Shown one piece after another: positions 8,380 through 13,686 of a DNA stretch of 13,686 bases. The stretch lies in the NCBI GenBank assembly GCA_031259625.1, contig JAIRLG010000055.1, positions 1-13,686 on the forward strand, read 5' to 3'. The notes under the pieces were generated by a model that worked only from the letters and a program-made list of their open reading frames with translations, had not been told where the DNA came from and searched no databases. Both the position numbers and the translations under genes were made by a program. This stretch comes from Puniceicoccales bacterium. Its GTDB lineage: Bacteria; Verrucomicrobiota; Verrucomicrobiae; Opitutales; LL51. How positions within the stretch are numbered: position 1 is the first letter of the stretch; every line of letters begins with the position of its first letter.

Positions 8380-9783
8380 TCAGGGACACGAGCGGCGCTC
8401 CTTCTCCACCCATTCGAAGCGGAGCGGACAGGCCTCCAGCTGAAACTGCTTCCGCAGGCCATTTTCCAGATAGCGCCGGTAGGAATCCGCCAGCCGTTCC
8501 CGGCGATTGCAAAAAACCCTGAAGCGGAAGGGAAAGTTTCCCGTCTGGGTCGCGTAGTAGGCCCTAAACCGCCGGCCGACGGCGAGGGCCGGCGGATGGG
8601 CCTCCATCAGCCGCTGCAGCGCCCGGTTGAGCGGCCCCGTGGGGAGGGACTGGGCCAGGCGGGCATGGAGCCGCTGGGCCTCTTCCAGGAGCAGCTCGGC
8701 CCCACCGACCGTCTGGATGGAGCTGAAGAGGACGGGCAGGCCCGGCAGCGAGGGGAGTTCCCGCCGAACGGCCCGGATAAAATCCCTCTGAAAATCCCCC
8801 AATGTCTCGTAATTTTCCAGCTTCCCCTCCCGAAGGGCCGCTTCGGCCAAGTCCCACTTGTGGACGACCAGGAGCAGGCCCCGGCCCGCCTCCAGTACCC
8901 GCGCGGCCAGCAGCTGGTCCGAGCGGGTCAGGCCGCCGAGGGCATCGATGACCAGGAAGACGATGTCGGCTTCAGTTAGGGCCCTTTCTGTCCGGACCTG
9001 GGAAAAATAGTCCACCGGTGAAGCGAGCTTCCTCTTCGCCCGAACGCCGGCCGTGTCCAGAAGGCGGAAATGGAGGGTCTGGCCCTCGGCGCCCGAAAAA
9101 TCTAGGAGATGGGCCGTCGCATCCCGCGTCGTCCCTGGAACAGGCGAGACTACCACCCTCTTCTCCCGCAGCAGGGCATTGATGAGCGAGGATTTGCCCA
9201 CGTTCGGCCGGCCGGCGAAGCAGAGGGTGATGGGCTTCACCCCCTCACCCACCTCGGGCCGCGGCCGAAGGCGCTCCCGGGCCCACGTCTCGATCTCCCG
9301 CCGCAGGGCCTCTTCGCCCTGGCCATGCTCGGCGGAAAGTGCCAGGGGCGGCCCCAGCCCCAAGGCGTGGAAGCTGTCGAGCTGGAGGCACCGCTCCCCG
9401 ACATCGGCCTTGTTGGCCAGGAGGAGAATCGGCTTACCGGCACGGCGGAGCTCCTGGGCGATTTCGAAATCCAGCGGCAGGCAGCCGACGGAGGCGTCGA
9501 CCACGAGGAGAACCCGGTCGGCCGCCGCGATGGCGAAGTCGACCTGCTCCTCCACCGCCCGGAGCAGCACCGCTTCCTCGTCGGAGACCAGGCCGATCCC
9601 CCCACTGTCCAGGAGGACGACGCCCGGGGAAATCTCTTCGGCGAGCACATCCCGCGTCACACCGGCCTGGTCGTGGACGATGGCGAGGCGCCGGCCGCAG
9701 AGGCGGTTGAACAGGCGGCTCTTGCCGACGTTGGGCCGGCCCACCAGGATGAGCCGCAGGGAATCCTTCTTGAACTCACTCAT
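8380..9783 (-). CDS. der: Ribosome-assembly GTPase Der (EngA)
   Basis: Essential double GTPase acting in 50S ribosome assembly. About 467 aa: G domain 1 with GRPNVGKS (15-22), AGVTRD, DSGGI, NKAD; G domain 2 with GRPNVGKS (191-198), PGTTRD, DTAGVRAKRK; then the C-terminal KH-like domain (RFRAYYATQTGNFPFRFRVF, ending near WVEKERR). The G4 motif of domain 2 reads HKWD (H308) where the family has NKWD; this Asn normally reads the guanine base. ATG9783 is chosen over the in-frame GTG at 9792. GGAGG lies only a few bases before the ATG, so the start is not certain. It follows accC by 10-20 bases as the last gene of the accB-accC-der operon, and a large palindromic element follows it. Confidence 0.95.
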   Translation of the reverse strand: MSEFKKDSLRLILVGRPNVGKSRLFNRLCGRRLAIVHDQAGVTRDVLAEEISPGVVLLDSGGIGLVSDEEAVLLRAVEEQVDFAIAAADRVLLVVDASVGCLPLDFEIAQELRRAGKPILLLANKADVGERCLQLDSFHALGLGPPLALSAEHGQGEEALRREIETWARERLRPRPEVGEGVKPITLCFAGRPNVGKSSLINALLREKRVVVSPVPGTTRDATAHLLDFSGAEGQTLHFRLLDTAGVRAKRKLASPVDYFSQVRTERALTEADIVFLVIDALGGLTRSDQLLAARVLEAGRGLLLVVHKWDLAEAALREGKLENYETLGDFQRDFIRAVRRELPSLPGLPVLFSSIQTVGGAELLLEEAQRLHARLAQSLPTGPLNRALQRLMEAHPPALAVGRRFRAYYATQTGNFPFRFRVFCNRRERLADSYRRYLENGLRKQFQLEACPLRFEWVEKERRSCP

Positions 9784-9801
9784 GGCCTCCACGGTGAGCC
9801 G

Positions 9802-11151
9802 TCAGGCGCTGTGGCCGAGAAAGTTCTGGAGAAAATGGGTCGTCACCCGGCCCTGACGGAAATCCTCGTCCTTTAGGATTTTCCGGGCCAGGGGAGCCGT
9901 CGTTTCGATGCCCTCCAGGCGCAGCTCCGCCAGCGCGCCCTCCAGGCGCCGGATCGCCTCCGGCCGCGTCGCGCCGGTGGCGATGAGCTTGCCCACCAGG
10001 CTGTCGTAGTGCACCGGGATCTCGTAGCCGCCGTAGACCGACGAGTCCATCCGGATGCCGGAGCCGCCCGGGGCGTGGTAGAGGGAAATCCTGCCCGGGC
10101 TGGGGGCGAAATTCCTCTCCGGATCCTCGGCATTGATCCGGCACTCCAGCGCATGGCCGATGAAGTGAATGTCCTCCTGGCGCAGGGATAGCGGCTCCCC
10201 CATCGCCACCCGCAGCTGCTGCTGGACGAGGTCGATGCCCGTCGCCTCCTCCGTGACCCCATGTTCCACCTGGAGGCGGGTGTTCATCTCCATGAAGTAA
10301 AAATTCTTCTGCCCGTCGACCAGGAACTCGACGGTGCCGACGCCCTCGTAGTGGGCATTTTGGGCGATGCGCAGGGCCGCTTCCCCCATCCGCCGGCGCA
10401 GCGGCTCGTCCAGAAAGGGGGAGGGAGCTTCCTCCATCAATTTTTGGTAGCGGCGTTGGACGGAGCAATCGCGCTCGCCGAGGTGGACGCAGTGACCCTG
10501 GGCATCGGCCAGAATTTGGATCTCGATGTGCCGCGGCTCCGGGATGTATTTTTCCAGATAGACCTCCCCACGGCCGAAATTCCTCTCGGCTTCGTGGCGG
10601 GCGAGCCGGAAGTCCTGGGCCAAATCCTCCGGCCGCGACACCAGGCGCATGCCCCGGCCGCCGCCGCCGGCCGCCGCCTTGAGCAGAACCGGCCAGCCGA
10701 TCTTTTCCGCCAGGGCCAGGGCCTCCCCCTCATCGGCCAGGACGCCCTCGCCGCCCGGCACCGTCGGCACATCGGCCCGTCGGGCCAGCTCCTTCGCCCG
10801 TGCCTTGTCCCCCATCTGCCGCATCGTCTCCGCCCTCGGCCCCACGAAGCGGATTTGGCAGTCCTCGCAGAGCTGGGCGAAGTTCGGGTTCTCCGAGAGG
10901 AAACCGTAGCCCGGGTGGATGGCATCGGCATTGGCCAATTCGGCGGCGCTGAGGATGCGGTCCAGGCGCAGGTAGCTCTCGGACGCCGCGGCCGGGCCGA
11001 TGCAGATGGCCTCGTCGGCCAGTTGGACGTGCAGGGAGGAGCGGTCGGCCTGGGAGTAGACCGCCAGGGTCTCGATGCCCATCTCCCGGCAGGCCCGCAG
11101 GATGCGGACGGCGATTTCCCCGCGGTTGGCGATGAGCAGCTTGCGGATCAT
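9802..11151 (-). CDS. accC: Biotin carboxylase subunit of acetyl-CoA carboxylase (AccC)
   Basis: ATP-grasp enzyme that carboxylates biotin on AccB using ATP and bicarbonate, the first half of malonyl-CoA synthesis. The 449-aa length equals the E. coli enzyme. The N-terminal MIRKLLIANRGEIAVRILRA, the lysine in 'MGDKARAKELA', the glycine-rich loop AAAGGGGRGMRLV, 'HLGERDCSVQRRYQKL' and the metal/bicarbonate site EMNTRLQVEHGVTE are all present. ATG11151 lies 8 bases after the accB stop, with no strong Shine-Dalgarno, suggesting coupled translation. Some biotin carboxylases belong to longer acyl-CoA carboxylases, but the short length and accB next door fit AccC. The carboxyltransferase genes accA and accD are not in the window. 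Confidence 0.97.
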   Translation of the reverse strand: MIRKLLIANRGEIAVRILRACREMGIETLAVYSQADRSSLHVQLADEAICIGPAAASESYLRLDRILSAAELANADAIHPGYGFLSENPNFAQLCEDCQIRFVGPRAETMRQMGDKARAKELARRADVPTVPGGEGVLADEGEALALAEKIGWPVLLKAAAGGGGRGMRLVSRPEDLAQDFRLARHEAERNFGRGEVYLEKYIPEPRHIEIQILADAQGHCVHLGERDCSVQRRYQKLMEEAPSPFLDEPLRRRMGEAALRIAQNAHYEGVGTVEFLVDGQKNFYFMEMNTRLQVEHGVTEEATGIDLVQQQLRVAMGEPLSLRQEDIHFIGHALECRINAEDPERNFAPSPGRISLYHAPGGSGIRMDSSVYGGYEIPVHYDSLVGKLIATGATRPEAIRRLEGALAELRLEGIETTAPLARKILKDEDFRQGRVTTHFLQNFLGHSA

Positions 11152-11159
11152 AGGACGGC

Positions 11160-11630
11160 TCAGGCGGGCCGGATGTAGAAGAGCACCTGGCCGAACTCCA
11201 CGGGATCGCCATTCTGGACCGGGATCTCGACCACCGTTCCCTCCAGATCCGAGAGGATCTCGTTCATGACCTTCATGGCCTCCAGGACGCAGACCGGCGT
11301 GCCCACCGTCACCCGGTCCCCCACCTGAACCAGCGGCTCCCCGTCAGGCGAAGCGGCGCGGTAGAAGCTCCCCACCAGGGGCGACTCGATCGTCCGGCAA
11401 TCCCCATGGGGACAACCCTCACGGGGCTCCGCCGCCCCCGAAGCCATCGGCAGCTGGGGCGAGGATGTCGCCACCTCCGGCCCCGCCGGCGGCCAGGCCG
11501 CCACCAGGGACGAGGCCGCCTGTTTGAACAGGCGGATCCGGCGGCCCTCCTCCTCCACCTCGATCTCCGTGACGCCGAGCTCCGCCATCACCGCCGCCAG
11601 CTGCCGGATCTTTTCGATGTCCGTGAGCAT
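11160..11630 (-). CDS. accB: Biotin carboxyl carrier protein of acetyl-CoA carboxylase (AccB)
   Basis: Carries the biotin that shuttles CO2 from AccC to the carboxyltransferase. The 156-aa protein starts MLTDIEKIRQLAAVMAELGV, has a Pro/Ala-rich flexible linker (about residues 40-80), and a C-terminal biotinyl domain with EAMKVMNE; the biotinylated Lys is K120 (K122 in E. coli). The 'VGSFYRAASPDGEPLV' segment is the usual thumb region. ATG11630 gives the standard length and N-terminus; a TTG at 11678 would add 16 unconvincing residues. It is first in the operon with accC and der. No good Shine-Dalgarno is seen before ATG11630. Confidence 0.95.
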   Translation of the reverse strand: MLTDIEKIRQLAAVMAELGVTEIEVEEEGRRIRLFKQAASSLVAAWPPAGPEVATSSPQLPMASGAAEPREGCPHGDCRTIESPLVGSFYRAASPDGEPLVQVGDRVTVGTPVCVLEAMKVMNEILSDLEGTVVEIPVQNGDPVEFGQVLFYIRPA

Positions 11631-11700
11631 GTTTTCGAGGCCGTATTTACGGGAGAGTTTTTGGGGAAGCAAGGCCAAAGATGGCCGGAACCAGCCCCGG

Positions 11701-11865
11701 ATGGCGGAGGCACAGGGGCCAGAAAGTTCGCCAAAGGCTCAATGGGGTCAGAAAGCTAGCAATAGGAGCAAGTTAGCAACAGGAGCGCAGAAGGCTCTGT
11801 CTGAAGGGGTAGAAAGCTTTGTTTGAAGGGTCCAAAAGCTCAATAGAGACCAGAAAGCTCTGTTT
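11701..11865. repeat. Degenerate short tandem repeats upstream of accB
   Basis: Loose repeats of about 20-30 bp share the core CAGAAAGCTCTGTTTGAAGGG: CCAGAAAGTTCG near 11719, TCAGAAAGCTAG near 11749, GCAGAAGGCTCTGTCTGAAGG near 11787, GTAGAAAGCTTTGTTTGAAGG near 11808, and CCAGAAAGCTCTGTTTGGG near 11850. No gene is seen. The repeats run directly into element 5. The low GC content contrasts with the surroundings. Confidence 0.6.
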
Positions 11866-12099
11866 GGGCGCAAGGGCCCGTCCGGCCAGGGGCCGGCTTT
11901 CGATGCCGAAGGCATCGCCGCCCCCGCGGGAGCGGGCGGGTGGGCGGGGCGCCGCGGGGGCGGCCAAGGGGAAAAAGCCCCCCCCACCCTCCCTGGGCTT
12001 TTCCCCCTTGGAAAGCCTGCCCCTGGCCGGACGCGGCGCTCCCCCGGCCCTCCGGGCCGGGGGAGCGCCTGGCTTTCTCCGAAAGCGGCCCTTGCGCCC
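11866..12099. repeat. Nested palindromic cloverleaf element 5
   Basis: Close relative of element 4 in the same orientation. The outer stem GGGCGCAAGGGCC (11866-11878) pairs with 12087-12099. Arms: an inner cloverleaf with 23-bp stem (11879-11901 with 12011-12033, one mismatch), a 16-bp perfect hairpin (12035-12050 with 12054-12069), and GCTTTC-TCC-GAAAGC (12072-12086). The inner arms are GATGCC-GAA-GGCATC (11902-11916), a GC arm with 13-bp stem (11917-11929 with 11952-11964) whose loop holds GGGCGGGTGGGCGGGG (11934-11949), and 11965-11980/11995-12010 with a C-tract loop. Compared with element 4 the inner stem has a T-A to A-T swap and the 14/16-bp arm is wholly different, yet both remain paired. 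It lies 35 bases past the ketoacyl synthase stop. Confidence 0.88.
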
Positions 12100-12134
12100 C
12101 AAAACCCTCCCAAAAAAACTCCTCGGCGATCCCC

Positions 12135-13361
12135 TCAGAGCTTCCGGACGATCAGGACGGAATTGATCCCCAGCATGCCGAAGGAGGTGTTGAGGATCGT
12201 CCGGACCTCGGGGACGGAACGCGCTTCGTTGCAGACGAGATTCGGCAGTTCGCACTGGGGATCCAATTGCTCGACGTGGATCGTCGCGTGGACCCAATGG
12301 TCCTCGAGGGCCGGCAGATTACCGGCCAGCTCGAGCGCACCGGCGGCCCCCATCGCGTGGCCGATGAAGCTCTTGGTATTGTTGATAAAAGTTTTGGGAC
12401 AAGAGGCAAAGACCTCCCGCACGGCGAGGCACTCCTGCCGATCCCCCTGGACGGTGGAGGTCGCGTGGGTGTTGAGGATGTCGATGTCCTGAGGATTCAG
12501 CCGGGCCCGCCGCAGGGCCAGGCGCATGCACTCCGCCTGGCGCTGGGGATTGGGCAGCACCGCGTGGTCGGCATCGGAATTGATGGCGTAGCCGGCAATT
12601 TCCCCATAGATCTTCGCCCCCCGCCTTCGAGCATCCGAGAGCCGCTCCAGCGTGTAGAGACAGCCCCCCTCGCTGACGACGATCCCGTTCCGCCCAAGGT
12701 CGAAGGGCCGGCTGACCGTATTGGGATCCTCCCGATGGCCGAGGGCGCCCTGGCTCCGAAAGCCCGCGAAGATGCCGAAGGAGTGGATGCTCTCGCTGAC
12801 CCCGCCGGCCAGGGCGAGGTCCACCTCCCCGAGGCGCAGCATCTGCACCGCCTGGATGATCCCGATGTTGCCGGCCGCGCAGGCGGCCCCCAGGGTATAG
12901 TGCGGCCCCGTGATGCCGAGCTGGATGCTGACCTCGCCGGCCGGGTTGTTGGCGATCGTCCGCGGGTTGTGGTGGTGCGACCAGTAGCGGACGTCGTAGT
13001 GGAAGAGCGCCAGCGCATGGACCTCGTTCTCCGTCTCCACCGTTCCGTGCTCCGTGATGCCGATGTAGATCCCGATTCGGGAGAGATCGCGTTCCGCGAG
13101 CGAAATACCGGCGTCCCGCAGGGCTTCGTGGGCGCAATAGATGCCGATGCTACCCGCACGGGTGCCATTTTTGATCTCCTTCTTTCCCTGATAGCGCAGC
13201 GCATCGAAGTCGCAGATTCCGGCCGGCACCCGACCCATATGGCGCACGTCCAGCCATTGGATCCGGCTGAACCCCGCCAGTAAATGGCGCCGAAACTCCT
13301 CCGGCGTATTGCCGTTGGGCGCCGTGAGGCCCACTCCGGTGATGACGACCGCTTCTTCCAT
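12135..13361 (-). CDS. Beta-ketoacyl-[acyl-carrier-protein] synthase (FabF-like)
   Basis: Condensing enzyme that joins an acyl thioester with malonyl-ACP in fatty-acid or related synthesis. The 408-aa protein has the thiolase fold order: VVITGVGLTAPNGNTPEEF, nucleophile C161 in 'TLGAACAAGNIG', H299 in NTHATST, and NTKSFIGHAMGAAG with H335, close to the FabF Cys-His-His spacing. 'GIVVSEGG' replaces the usual G-x-V-x-G-E-G-A, and an HHH cluster (YWSHHHNPRT) is not typical, so it may be a specialised paralogue rather than the main FabF; no acpP or fabG neighbour helps. ATG13361 gives the family start; AGAGGG about 10 bases upstream and AGGGG directly against the ATG are the nearest ribosome-binding candidates. 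It is transcribed alone between two palindromic regions. Confidence 0.9.
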   Translation of the reverse strand: MEEAVVITGVGLTAPNGNTPEEFRRHLLAGFSRIQWLDVRHMGRVPAGICDFDALRYQGKKEIKNGTRAGSIGIYCAHEALRDAGISLAERDLSRIGIYIGITEHGTVETENEVHALALFHYDVRYWSHHHNPRTIANNPAGEVSIQLGITGPHYTLGAACAAGNIGIIQAVQMLRLGEVDLALAGGVSESIHSFGIFAGFRSQGALGHREDPNTVSRPFDLGRNGIVVSEGGCLYTLERLSDARRRGAKIYGEIAGYAINSDADHAVLPNPQRQAECMRLALRRARLNPQDIDILNTHATSTVQGDRQECLAVREVFASCPKTFINNTKSFIGHAMGAAGALELAGNLPALEDHWVHATIHVEQLDPQCELPNLVCNEARSVPEVRTILNTSFGMLGINSVLIVRKL

Positions 13362-13377
13362 CCCCTGAACACCCTCT

Positions 13378-13440
13378 AGCTGGAGAAAAATTCCTCCCGA
13401 GACAAAGTAAATTCCTCTCTGGCCGAAGGGAAAATGAGGA
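13378..13440. repeat. Two short imperfect repeats upstream of the ketoacyl synthase gene
   Basis: On the minus strand AGAGAGGAATTTACTTTGTCTC and GGGAGGAATTTTTCTCC follow each other with about 22-bp spacing. Their layout (GGCC, purines, ATTT, CTTTTG, CTCGGG, GGAA, TTTTCTCC) parallels the minus strand of 7961-8010, beside the 22-bp array. They may be part of the leader of the ketoacyl synthase gene; AGGAATTT also resembles a ribosome-binding context. Confidence 0.4.
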
Positions 13441-13456
13441 GGGTTTCTCCTCTTCT

Positions 13457-13576
13457 GGCGCAATGGCCCCTTTGCGGAGCAAAGGAGCTCAGGCGCCCAC
13501 TCCGCGGAGTGGGCGCCTGAGCAGGGTCGCCGCGCGGCGCGGCAAAGCCGCGCCGCCGGCGACGGGCCATCGCGCC
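13457..13576. repeat. Palindromic cloverleaf element 6
   Basis: The outer stem GGCGCAATGGCCC (13457-13469) pairs with 13564-13576 (one A/C mismatch). It resembles the outer stem of elements 4 and 5, with a G-C to T-A change that keeps pairing. Arms: CCTTTGC-GGA-GCAAAGG (13469-13485), a perfect 36-bp palindrome (13487-13522), and a compound arm 13526-13563 made of a 7-bp GTCGCCG stem with an inner 10-bp stem and AAA loop (13534-13556). It lies about 95 bases upstream of the ketoacyl synthase gene. Confidence 0.82.
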
Positions 13577-13585
13577 CAGCGGCTA

Positions 13586-13686
13586 CGCCGCCTTGGCGAT
13601 GTACGGGAAAGGAACGAGCTCTTTCCTTTCCCTTACTTCGCGGCCCGCGGAGCGGGCCTGGGGCCCGAAGGGCCCCCAAGGCGGCG
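13586..13686. repeat. Palindromic cloverleaf element 7, reaching the window edge
   Basis: CGCCGCCTTGG (13586-13596) pairs exactly with the last 11 bases of the window (13676-13686). Between them are a 9-bp stem GGGAAAGGA/TCCTTTCCC (13605-13632), GGCCCGC-GGA-GCGGGCC (13642-13658), identical to an arm of element 1, and GGGGCCC-GAA-GGGCCCC (13660-13676). The left stem can also fold as GCGGC-TAC-GCCGC (13579-13591) inside CATCGC/GCGATG (13568-13601), so the structure may be larger and continue outside the window. Confidence 0.7.

Noticed and set aside
11641..11678. Promoter for accB (TTGCTT, 17 bases, TAAATA) and TTG start at 11678
   Set aside because: Only 3 of 6 matches in each box and too close to ATG11630; the TTG-started extension does not match AccB N-termini.
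11940..13283. Long plus-strand open frame opposite the ketoacyl synthase gene and element 5
   Set aside because: It begins inside the palindromic element and runs antisense to a clear enzyme; it is caused by high GC.
13362..13679. Upstream extension of the ketoacyl synthase frame through elements 6 and 7
   Set aside because: The added residues come from palindromic DNA and the family N-terminus begins at 13361.

Overview
The window is a GC-rich stretch of bacterial chromosome. It has eight conventional genes, one gene I cannot name, and a striking set of structured intergenic repeats. All genes run on the minus strand except the first, an M42 metallopeptidase at the left edge. The housekeeping proteins (F1-ATPase beta, gamma and epsilon, AccB, AccC, Der, a ketoacyl synthase) are typical of bacteria. 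Nothing fixes the phylum. A Gram-negative lineage is plausible, and Verrucomicrobiota/PVC is only a guess.

Layout, left to right: M42 aminopeptidase (+); a convergent gap holding palindromic element 1; then, in transcription order on the minus strand, atpG, atpD, an uncharacterised gene and atpC. This is the tail of an F1Fo operon without atpA or the Fo genes beside it. The extra gene carries a 9-residue tandem repeat. It is preceded by five 53-54 bp copies of what looks like its own translation-initiation region, four of which form tiny 7-9 codon cistrons. Next come a gap with elements 2 and 3, a fused substrate-binding/permease polar amino-acid ABC transporter, a gap with 22-bp tandem repeats and nested element 4, an accB-accC-der operon, a gap with degenerate short repeats and nested element 5, a FabF-like ketoacyl-ACP synthase, and a final gap with elements 6 and 7, which reaches the window edge.

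The main discovery candidate is this family of intergenic elements. Each has an outer inverted repeat enclosing, in most copies, three further hairpins, so a single strand can fold as a cloverleaf. One short arm is usually a 6-7 bp stem with a 3-base loop. Stem sequences differ between copies while pairing is kept (compensatory changes). In elements 4 and 5 a whole cloverleaf sits as one arm of a larger one. In elements 3, 4 and 5 two hairpin loops carry G-quadruplex motifs, one on each strand. All but one of the long intergenic gaps contain at least one element, several just after a stop codon, which suggests roles in termination, transcript processing or nucleoid structure, or a non-autonomous mobile origin.
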